Shown: positions 34,124-43,729 of the stretch, in pieces
Layout: the number at the start of each line of letters is the position of its first letter
Position numbering within the stretch: the stretch's first letter is position 1
Assembly (NCBI GenBank): GCA_009760885.1
Contig: CM019701.1
Span: forward strand, 35,540,697-35,604,696
DNA: 64,000 nucleotides
DNA from: Achatina immaculata
Lineage: Eukaryota > Mollusca > Gastropoda > Stylommatophora > Achatinidae
Reading direction: 5' to 3'
Made by a program: the position numbers and the translations under genes
The notes under the pieces: generated by a model
Seen by the model: the letters and a program-made list of their open reading frames with translations, nothing else
The model's database searches: none
What the model was told of the DNA's origin: nothing

Positions 34124-35260
34124 AAGGTAAAGCATATAAAACTATAATTTTACTTTTTTTAACCTGGAAAAATCAGTTGTAGTCAAAGATTTCTATATAG
34201 TCTGCAACATTTAAATCTCCTGTTGATGTGCACAAAAGAGACGGACATTCTGTGTTTTCATTCTGAATATATGAAATTCTGCATTCTGAGTAAATGAAAA
34301 TACATAATTTTAATTCGGTCTATTGAATCTGGTGCTACCGATGTCTATGTCGTGCGTCATCAACCATTGCCAGCATCACTTCTGTATTTCTGAAAAAAAA
34401 AGTAACGTTTCAGGTCCTATTATTCAACTGCACTTTATCATAATAAAAATATTTTTATACCATCGTATAAGAAAATCGTGACTGCAGGAGGCCCCAGTAC
34501 GACGACATCAAGAGATGTAAACCCACCAGCTGAGCAAAGTGGATTCATTTGTAGCTTACTTTCCTTGCATGACGTCTTGATTTTCACGTAATGTGCATTT
34601 TTGTTGGATACTTTGCAATCATTATTACATAAAAACTAAAAAAAAAACAGTTATGAAGCATTGGTTAACTAGTGTCCACTCAGTTTAGTATCCGGTAATT
34701 TTTTTTCCAGATTCAGAGCCTCTAAAAATGGGTACCTCAGAAATCTGGAAAATCACGACAAACGGTCATGGAAAAATACCTCAGAATCATAGCAGAATCA
34801 ATCACTTGCACACTTTACAACACTTAGCATTTCGTGGAAAAGTTCGAATACATGTTCTGTGAAAGTATAATTTCCAACGTCCACGACGAAGTATGTGGTA
34901 GAAGTTGCTCTTTTCAGGTTCTTTATCCTATGTCTATCTCAGGTTGCGTAAATGAGAAGCAGTAAAGATTTCGGGTTGGTTTTTGGCTATTTTCTGAAAG
35001 TCTATTATTGAAAAGTCTTCTTACAATTCTGTTCAAAATAGGTACTATGTTACACATCTGTGTAAATGTGTACCACAAACTAGTAACACTGTCCAATTCG
35101 TCTAAACGAACCGAAGGTACGGTGTCAGAAAAGGAGATTTGCTCTCGATGTGCGAAACACTTTTCCTGAAAGGAAAGTGGGTCGATACAAATGAGAAACC
35201 GCTAAACGACATAGGCCCGCATGGTAGTCCGTCGACGAGTTTTTCAATTTAATCTCTTAA
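34124..35260 (+). repeat. unclassified dispersed repeat 'R', copy 2
   Basis: From about 34255 it follows copy 1 ('ttctgcattctgagtaaatg', 'ggtgctaccgatgtctatg', 'ttcatttgtagcttactttc', 'cctctaaaaatgggtacc') with many differences. 34170-34240 is a scrap of family C ('ctatatagtctgcaac'). Confidence 0.5.
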
Positions 35261-35261
35261 A

Positions 35262-35940
35262 AATGTCCATATCTTTTTCTTCTTCCTGTTGTTTTTCACT
35301 TGATAGCTTTGTCTGGGGATCCTGACTGTTTCTTTTCTGAACGACATGTCCTTTATCTTTTTATGATAATCCATGATTCAGGTTGTTGTTTTTGCTCATC
35401 TGTCATCTGTGCATTGTTCTTGATACTTATGCTTTCCAAAGAATCTTTAGTTGTTAACTTTTTTTTGTGGTTATTTGTGGTTATAATTTTTCATTGCTAT
35501 ATTGTTCTCAAGAGGAGAATATGTCCCATATTGCCGCTTTTGCAATTCGAATTCCATTTTCTGGTCTATGTAGCTGCCAAGATAATGCAAATTGGTTTCC
35601 TTCTTCAACATAAATTTCCTTCTATGTATATTTAGCCCAGTTCATTTTTGTGTTCTGTCGAAAGATATTTTGCTAGCCATTGAATGGGAATGTTTTTACT
35701 GCATTGTCACTGATAAGAGTTACGTCATCTGCAAAATCGAGATCAATGCCCGTTTTACCTGTGCAGCATTTTTCATTATACCAGTTCCAAGAAGCAAAGG
35801 ATATACATCCTTTTTTCACTGCCTTGTAACTCCACAAAAATATCCATTGTCTATAATCTTACATATAATCCTAAAATTCTCCATGCCAAATGCATTTGAA
35901 GTTCAGTTCTTTTGTTCTTCAAACTTCAGTGCTTTCATTT
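35262..35940 (-). mobile_element. RTE-like LINE family B, degenerate 3' part
   Basis: The complement of the family B tail and post-core region. It shares 'ttttcacttgatagctt' and 'tccatgattcaggttg' with 22150-22300, and 'aaaggatatacatcctt' with 61085-61105. Heavily diverged, many indels. Confidence 0.6.
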
Positions 35941-37489
35941 CTCAGTCAGTCGCCAGTATCATTATCATTATCATGGACAGTATTAGCTCATCCACATGTG
36001 GCGTGTGTGGTCACTTTCAATAAATAGCAGATTGGTTCTGTTTTAAATAAAGTTTATTTGCGTTTTAAAAAAAAGTTACCATGTGAACGGGATGGTTACC
36101 CCTGAGATGAAATAATGAAATAATAAAATAGTAATGATAATGATAAATGATTTACCTTTATTACATTTTGATATTGCTGTCGATACACATGTCCGAACAC
36201 ATGTCTCAACCAGCTTCTGTTAATTTTCCAGCTTTCACTCTTTAGTATCCTCATTTACGTCTTCGTGTTTTTGTCCTATACAGACTGCGAAAGCTTAGTT
36301 AAAAAATGGCTGTTGATGTGCCGGAACTTATAGAAGGGACAGACATTCCAGAGTTTTTGTAGCATGGCCTTGTAAGTAGTGGTTATAGTTGTTATTATTA
36401 TTATTAATAATGAAAATATAATCTAAACAAAATAGTAACATTGAATAGCGACAGAGAAAAGTGGATAGGAAAGGAAGAGACATGACATTTTTTCAAACAA
36501 GACGTGGTCAAAAGTCGGTGAATAGAAAAAGACGAGACAGTTTAGGGAGGACAAAGCGGCGACCGGACGCTGACAGGTGAAAACAATAGAAAAGACGAAT
36601 AAAAAAGGCATAAACCATAAGAAAATCTTCGACATGAAAGATGAAGGTAAAATACAAGGTGTATAGACAAAACGTGACACAGACTGGCTTGCGTTAGGAC
36701 AGATTGCAGACGATTTTTAAGTAAAGGAGTGACCAACTCGGCCAGCTGACCAATTAAATATTTAGAGGCGTTCTGTCATATTCGCAATCATATTCTACAT
36801 ACTGCATTTCGCCACTGTTCTCGAGAACATTTCCTAACTTAGATCTGCAACAGCAAGTACTCCGTTTCAAAAGTATCAATCTTTCGTAATAACTTGAATT
36901 ACATCTTCAATCTGTCCTAATACTACTTTAAAACTGCTTTTCCTGAGTGCGTTTTGCCCTAATTGTCCATCTGTCGTTCCTTACTCGTGTTCTCTGGAAT
37001 GTGTTCTTCTATTCTTTTCTTGTTTGTCATCCTCTTATCGTCTGTTCTTCGGTCTGATCTTTTCTTCTCTGTTCTTCTCGTGTTTAGGTCGTGACTGACC
37101 TCTAGTGGAGATGCTGGTTTAGTCATTTTCACCAGCATGGGTGTATACGGAAGTGAGACCAGAGGTGCCGTGATTTGAGTAGCCCTGACCTCGATACTAC
37201 TGGTTACTTCACCTTTTCCACGACGGCGCTGCGCAGAAACCCTAATTTTTCTTCACTGGCCGAGAGGAGTTCACACGGCATCTCAAGAATCTCGCTATCA
37301 GCTACCCGAAGCGTCTGTTTTTGCCGGATATTCGGCTTCGCCCCTTCTACTGTCAGTCTGAACAGTTCCGCCTTCAATCATTTTAATTGTAGTGGAGTAT
37401 CCCCCACTTGCAAATATGAATTTTTATCAAACCATCGTAAACAGAGCTGAATAATGTTGTCAGAAAAAATTCAACCCATCCATCAATTG
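35941..37489. other. unassigned sequence with LINE scraps
   Basis: 36210-36345 looks like a scrap of minus-strand RTE-type LINE ('ttaattttccagctttc', 'gctgttgatgtg'). 37100-37440 is less AT-rich and holds a 91-codon + frame (37175-37450) with no domain I recognise; in context it is more likely repeat-derived than a host exon. Confidence 0.35.
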
Positions 37490-38100
37490 AGAAAAGTAGT
37501 ATGTCACCGTTGCAAGTAGATGCAGCAGCAGCAGGGCATCTTTACAACCGAGAGGCCTACTGGAGAGTTTTTAGGATTGGATCCCCGCCCATTTTTCATC
37601 GAGATATACTTTTCTTCTCCAAGTGCCCAACACAAAAAAAAAAAAAATTAATACACAAAGTGGCTTCAGCGAGGGAGACTTGAAAAAGGTGATCATGGCG
37701 ATATTGATATAAAAACACTGTGATAAGAAGAAGCACAGAGAACGAAATTCATTATCAGAATGAGAATCTGTCGGCAGGTGCAAATCTGCCTGTCAAGGCG
37801 GACCTTATGTATTCACAAATCGAATATAGAAATCGAAGAATTCAACATGCCAATGGCGATACAACACAAGAAAATCGGTATATTTGTGACAGAGCTATAG
37901 ATGCGGCAAAGAAATCAAAATTCTTCCGAAGTACTTCCCCGGTGCTGGAAAAATAATTTTTATTTAGTTGCATGATTTTGAAAAGCAGAATTTGGGATAT
38001 TCTACTGCGCCTTATATCGAGTATTGTGGGTGTTATTCTAAAATTTAATTTGATTTTATTTTGGGGGTGAATATCTTGACTAATTTCGGATCTAGAAAAA
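37490..38100 (+). repeat. dispersed repeat 'R', copy 3 (right part)
   Basis: Follows 31740-32330: 'cagcagcagcagggcatc' (family A scrap), 'gagagtttttaggattgg', 'atacttttcttctccaagtg' and 'gatacaacacaagaaaatcg'. Confidence 0.55.
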
Positions 38101-38129
38101 GCTCCAGAGGAAAACGGGCCTTATAGGAA

Positions 38130-38218
38130 AAAGTTTTCCCTTTTGCTGGTACAATTCTGTTGATGATTATTCTTCAAAATACTTTACTGGTGAATGGCAG
38201 TAGGGTAATGATTCTCCA
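38130..38218 (-). mobile_element. RTE-like LINE family C fragment, about 85 bp
   Basis: Matches 28945-29033 ('tggtacaattctgttgatga', 'gaatggcagtagggtaatg'). It is cut by the foldback that starts at 38219. Confidence 0.7.
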
Positions 38219-38409
38219 GTTATCGCAAAAACAAAAGAGATATATTTTGAAAATCGCCGAAGGGAAATCTTAGCAAAATTTAGCGGTGCATGATTTCTGT
38301 TTTAGAAATCATGTACCGCTAAATGTCACATAAAAGTCTGCATGGTATTTTGCTAAGATTTCCGTCTTCGGCGATTTTCAAAATATATCTCTTTTGTTTT
38401 TGCGATAAC
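38219..38409. repeat. 191-bp foldback (long inverted repeat)
   Basis: The left arm begins 'gttatcgcaaaaacaaaaga' and the right arm ends with its complement 'tcttttgtttttgcgataac'; the arms pair over about 60 bp. Inside is a second inverted pair ('tagcggtgcatgatttct' with 'agaaatcatgtaccgcta'). Such a structure fits a foldback or MITE-type element inserted into the LINE fragment at its left; the right-hand continuation of that LINE was not seen. Confidence 0.8.
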
Positions 38410-39040
38410 GTGTGGGTTACTTTCATAGAATTGAGTGCTGTATACATAATGGATAAAACACATCGAGAATAAATTTCCTTTTGCTTTACACTGCAGCATC
38501 GGTTCGTTGAACTGCAGTGTCAGCAAAAGCAAAAGAGACGAATTTGGTAGGCGATGAACTACTGTGTAAATTGTGTAGAATTATCTCAAATTATCCAGTA
38601 CTGTTTCAACCTACTATCAGCCTACTATCAACCTACTATCAACCTACTATCAGGTGTTAAATTTTAAATGCATCTGAGTCAGCATTTGCGAACGTTTATG
38701 AATTCTGTTTTTCAAATTGCCAATGGATCAGCCCAATGCTCGGCCAAAAACCAATCCAAATTTCATGTGGGTAAATTACGATAGTAATTTTAAATGATTT
38801 TAAAATCATCGGATAAAGAACCCAAAATGAAAATGATACTTTCACTGAACAAATTTAGTGGTCCATATTACTAAATCTGTAGTTGTTAAGTACTACATGT
38901 GTGATATTAAAGCTATGATTATGAAGTAGGTACTATTTTCCATGACGTTTCTATGACACTTCCCAGATTTCTCAATTTTATACACTGAGTGAACCGAGGG
39001 GCATTTTTGGGGTGAACAAAATCCATGCTATTTTTCGAGC
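38410..39040. other. unassigned, with a short tandem
   Basis: 38612-38650 has four tandem copies of a 10-bp 'cctactatca' unit. Elsewhere it is similar in patches to repeat 'R' in reverse ('cactgagtgaaccgagg'). Confidence 0.45.
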
Positions 39041-39215
39041 TTTTCGAATATCTTTTATTATACAGGAACAGTAGTTCCTGTATAATAAAAGAGATTCGAA
39101 AATTAGTTCCTGTATATGTTTCCATATTTTGCAAAATATGGAAACATACAGGAACTACTTTTCCAATATCTTTTGACAAACTGATATTTTTGTCAAAGAT
39201 ATTTTTGTCAGTTTG
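39041..39215. repeat. cluster of three adjacent hairpins
   Basis: Hairpin 1 has arms 39041-39069 and 39074-39102 (29 bp, one mismatch, 4-base loop AGTA). Hairpin 2 has arms 39105-39130 and 39133-39156 (one 2-base bulge, 2-base centre GC). Hairpin 3 has arms 39177-39184 and 39208-39215 around a repeated 'gatatttttgtca'. Hairpins 1 and 2 share the motif 'gttcctgtat'. Confidence 0.85.
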
Positions 39216-40285
39216 ATGTAATCTTGCAAGATAACCAACAAACAAAAAAAAAACACATTCGCTGTTTAATTACAGAATGAACAGAGTGTTTTACGTCGTC
39301 GTACTGGAGCCCTCTGCAGTCATGATTTTCTATATTTTCTTTCTGATGGGATAAAACTATTTGTTAGGATTTTAAAGATTCAGCCAACAGAATTATACAC
39401 GAAACGCAGGAGTAAAGTTATGATACCAAAATGGTTAAACTAGGAAACGACTTCATCGCTGTGTCACATGTATGAGAAATGAAAATAAACTTTCCTCACT
39501 TCATGCGGGATTCCCTTACCAAGTAGACCAATTTAAAAAAAATTTTTTTTCACACAGAATGCAGAATTTAATGACGCAAAATGTGAATAACAGAATAGCA
39601 GTAGCTGAATTCTTTATCTTGACTATGCAACTATCTTTTTTTAACGCAAATAAAATGTATTTAAAACAAAAACGTCTATTTGTTGTCCGTTGACAACACG
39701 CGCTACACGTTGACGAGCCTTGTCCACTTGTCTAGCTGGAAAATGAGAGAGAAGCCATGACCTCTCACGAAGAACTAGCTAAAATAATTGGGCACTCAAA
39801 TACATTTCGCATCAGTGAAATGTACGTCTGAGATGAAGGATAATTTATTATAAGAAACGACAAATCAGGAATAAAATAGGGGAAGTTACAAACAATGGCA
39901 ACTTGGATAGTTTATTTTATGCTTTTTATCACTGCGGCTGTGGTAGTTTGATATTGCTTTCACTTTTTATAATATTGTCAATATTGTGAATTATATATTG
40001 CTGAACAGTTCCATATTTTATAATGTATAGTATTGAATCTTACTGCCCCAGTATATAGTCCAATTCCATTGAGCTGGACGTCTCGACCAGATCTTTACTT
40101 GAAGAATATATTGAAAAGCAAAAGCAATTGAAGTTCAAATTTGCTACCATCGCCGGGTGAGTGGAGTTTCGTACCGTCCTAGCAGAATGATTTTTTTTTT
40201 CACACCATAAAAGGCCCCGCGGTAAAAATACAGCTTTAAAAAACTGCACATTTTAGAGCTTAACAAAAGTAACTGGCTTCACATA
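39216..40285. other. unassigned, partly inverted repeat 'R'
   Basis: 39295-39370 is the complement of 30835-30900-like sequence ('gattttctatattttctttc'). The rest is AT-rich without recognised features. Confidence 0.4.
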
Positions 40286-40760
40286 ACAATGTCCATTGAC
40301 GACGTCTCCGTTCTTGTCGTCGACCTTGTTGTGTTTCACTTGATAGCTTCTTTGGGGATCCTGATTGTTTCTTTCTCTGAGATATGTCCTATCTTTTTTT
40401 CTAATGAGCTCATCTGCAGATTTCTGGTGTTACCGATTGTCAACATTAGAGACCTCTACAATGTGGAGTCATACAGAAGAGTGGTTTACAAACGTGAAAC
40501 AACTGTCTAGGAAGCTTTTACAAAATGATATGACGAAAAAAATGCCGCACAGGTAAAAACGGGCATGACGTGAATGAAAAAAAACAATGCAGTAAAAAAC
40601 AATAATCAACGAAGAAGGAAACCAATTTGCATATCTCGGCAGCTACATAGACCACAAATTCGAAGTCGAATTGTAGACCTATTGAGAACTTAAAGATATT
40701 GAAAAACCAGTTAAGTTTCATTTCAAATGTAACATGTATGCTGGAAAACAGCTAAAGAAA
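40286..40760. mobile_element. rearranged RTE-like LINE family B scraps in both orientations
   Basis: 40325-40400 is minus-strand family B ('gtttcacttgatagcttc'). 40600-40700 is + strand family B ('gaaaccaatttgcatatctc', 'ggcagctacatagaccac'). The order and strands cannot come from a single truncated insertion. Confidence 0.55.
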
Positions 40761-41640
40761 ATTTTAGATTCTTATGCCTAGGTATAAATCAAGAACAAAA
40801 ACGCAGATAAGCTTATCGAGGGGCATTTTATGATGTGAAAAAAATCCTTCTGCTTTGACTGAACAGATTAGTAAACCACGTGAAACTCCACTCACCAGGC
40901 GATGGCGAAGATCATGGCTGCTTTCATTTTCATTGCAAAGTAGCCAACAAAAAAGCACACTACATTTCGCTGTCTAATTAGTGAATAAACTGAGTAATGT
41001 GAACAAGCAAATGAAAAGAAATGTCATTATCATCACACAAGGAGAGTAAGCTACAAATGAATCCACTGTGCTCATGCTGGTGGGTTTACATCTCTGATGT
41101 CGTCGTCGTACAGGGGGCCTCCTGCAGTCATTGGATACAATGCTGCGAAGCACCGCAGCAAAGCAGCAAAGCTGTGATACCAAAAGTAGAAGTTGCGCCG
41201 TTTCAGCGGGAGCCTTAATTTCCCACGCTCGTTCAGAAATGCGCCCGTTCAAAATATCTTCGTTCAGAAATGTACAGAAATCCTCATATGCTAGAGCTTA
41301 TGCTGTAAATAAGAACGGTGTGATAGTCAACTGAGGTGGGTGGAGAAACTGTTGAAGAGACAGTAGTTTGTTTCAACCAGATATATCAAACTACTATCAG
41401 TTTGTAAATTTTAAATGCATCTGCAGTTGTGATGATTCCTTAGGCACTGATCTGGAAATGGTCCTTGACAGACAAATTATCGGATAACGAAATGCACAAA
41501 GAGACTCCGCGTAGACAACTAATAGACGATGCTGATATATTTGATGATATATTTCTGTGGTCCTGTACTCTCTCTCACTGACACTCCGAAAATCTGATAA
41601 TTGAAAAATAATTTCACGTCGTCATACTGGACCATATATG
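40761..41640. other. mostly inverted repeat 'R' and unassigned sequence
   Basis: 41030-41140 is the complement of 34480-34570 ('aagctacaaatgaatccact', 'ggtgggtttacatctctga'). 41425-41640 shares 'ccactgatctggaaatggtc'-like sequence with unit C. Confidence 0.45.
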
Positions 41641-42110
41641 CGACAGTCCGTAAGAATAGTGAAGAAGCAAAACCTCCATCCGACATCATCTAAAGCGATG
41701 ACAACAGGCAAAATAAATAAGGTAGCTGAAATATGAGGAAAAATGGAAAAAAGTAAAATAAATATAGAAGCCGTGGAGACGGATTTGAAAAATAAAGCAT
41801 CGGAAAGATTTTGCCTGAGAAAATATCTCAGAAATACATAAATGAATCATGGAAAGAAAAAAGAATAAAGAAATATAGATGCAACATGAACTTAACTAGG
41901 CTGGCTAGTAAAGAGACTATTTTGGATATGATAATAATATTTTGGTCGTTAATCTAGAAAATACCGCTTTGGAAGGCTGAAAAAGAAAGAGAAAGAAGAT
42001 CTAGGGCAAGACAACGTTGGTGTTCTGCAAATGGATCAGCAGCAGCAGCAGCAGGGCATCTTGCTTACAACCGGAGAGGCCTACATGAGTGTTCTTAGGG
42101 AGGCAAATGA
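41640..42110 (+). mobile_element. scrambled RTE-like LINE family A remnants
   Basis: Short consecutive scraps of family A in + order with many deletions: 'cagtccgtaagaatagtgaa', 'ggctggctagtaaagaga', 'agaccaag'-like text, and the 3' phrase with a CAG expansion (42027-42054). No tail. Confidence 0.6.
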
Positions 42111-42240
42111 CTTGACTTTTTTGCAACATTTATCCCTATCATTTTCAGACTGAAAGGTTGGGGGTCCTGACAAAATGAAAAACACAGGAGGAACTGGCTT
42201 CAGGACCATGGTCGTAAAGCTGATGGATTTTCATTTCTGA

Positions 42241-42680
42241 TAAAGTTCATCATAGTTAGATCTTATTTTCGCCAGCTTTTCAATGCCAATATTGGTTCTC
42301 ACCAGACGTCATTAACAGATCTAAGATCTGTTCGTGACAAATATAATTTGTGATAAATTACATCGTAGTTGGATCTCGTTAGTTTTACTCCAGATTTGCA
42401 TTGCGAATGTCTGTTGTAACCAGACGTCAAATCTTTGCAACAGATCTAGAAATCACATTGTTAGTGATGATTTCCATGTCTGAAAAAGTTCATCGTAGTT
42501 AGATCTCGTTAGTTTCACTCCAGATGTGCAACGCGAATGTCAGTTCTCACCAGACGTCAATCTTAGCTACAGACATACAACTCACATTGTTCGTGACGAT
42601 TTTCAGTTGAAAAAGTTGATAAAGTGCATCGTTATTTTCACTCCAGGTTTGCAATGCGAATGTCTATTCTCACCAGACAG
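42241..42680 (+). repeat. about 120-bp satellite, direct orientation, array 1
   Basis: Three to four degenerate units. Unit landmarks are 'cgtagttagatctcgttagt', 'cactccagatttgcaatgcg', 'caccagacgtcaatctttgc' and 'ttcgtgacgatttt'. Spacing is about 120-129 bp. No coding capacity. Confidence 0.8.
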
Positions 42681-42689
42681 TTTTTTTCA

Positions 42690-43729
42690 ACTTTAAATTA
42701 AACTCACTAGTATTCTCCACATACTTCTCATAACTTTCTTTCCAGACAATAAAAATTTGTAGACCTCATTCTGAGCTGTCAATGTAACGTTTTTCATCAA
42801 ACCAGCAAGAAAAGTACCTGCCAATATGTTTTTTTTTAAAATAAGTTTTGTAAATTTAGGGCAGTTGTGTACAACACCAAGAACTTTGTGAAAGAATTGA
42901 AAAAAAAGGGAATTCCACCACATTTCATATAATTAACATAACAGGCAGAAATTGTGAAACAAACAATTTGACATAAAACAAGGTGCATATTTTGTGTATC
43001 GTGAAAATATATTGAGGAATGTTAGAGAAGCAGATAAAGAATATAAGATGCCATGAGAATTTAGGTTATAAAATGTGGTGATAAAACAGTAATATTAAAA
43101 AGGAATGTCAGTCAGTAAGAAGTGACGAAGCAAAATCTCCATCCGAGATCCTCTAAATTGATGGCAACAGACAAAACAAATAAGGTGATTATAAAATATA
43201 AGAAAAAATTGAAAGAAGTAAAATAACTATAGAAGCTGTGGAGACGGATTTTACAAAATAAAGCATCTTTCCCATCGTAAGATGCAAATAGGCAGCTGGA
43301 ATGTAAGAACACTTAACCAGACTGGAAAACTAGCACAAACCATCACATAAACAGGTAGCAGTAAGTGTAAATGGTGAAACAACTTGGTTTGGTGTAAAAG
43401 CAAGGGGTCCGTCAGGGGTGCATATTATTCCTGGTATGACATTTCTACAGCCCTTGTCACCTGATAAAAGCATCAGTGACGTGGTTCTCACTGAACAACT
43501 ATAATCATTGACTGAGTAGCGAGGATTGTGATCAGAATCAACGTGATGACGATGAATCGTGAACGTAGTGTTTAAAAGAGCATGTAACAAAAAATCGGCA
43601 ATGTTGAGTACGCCCTAGCCATCCCAGCTATGGGTACGAGAAACATTTCCCGTGTAGCGATGAGATACTTCCGTGATCACCCAACTTGATCTAACCACAG
43701 GATCAAGGTCTGGAAGGCGCGTCAATCAC
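42690..43729 (+). repeat. LINE-mosaic module of the composite repeat, copy 1
   Basis: Pieces of family A reverse transcriptase with internal deletions ('gtgtacaacaccaagaactt', 'tgaggaatgttagagaagc') are followed without a break by the family C endonuclease start ('MQIGSWNVRTLNQTGKLAQT', about 43282-43345). Then comes a family A block again ('gtaaatggtgaaacaacttg'). The right edge is a GC-richer segment ending 'ggcgcgtcaatcacag'. The same order recurs at 48616-49544. Confidence 0.75.

Noticed and set aside
37175..37450. 91-codon frame in a GC-richer stretch, considered as a host exon
   Set aside because: No recognised domain, no matching neighbouring exon, and it adjoins repeat 'R'.
42241..42680. 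Regular about 120-bp repeats considered as a CRISPR-like array
   Set aside because: The whole unit is repeated with no unique spacers, and the genome is eukaryotic; this is a satellite.
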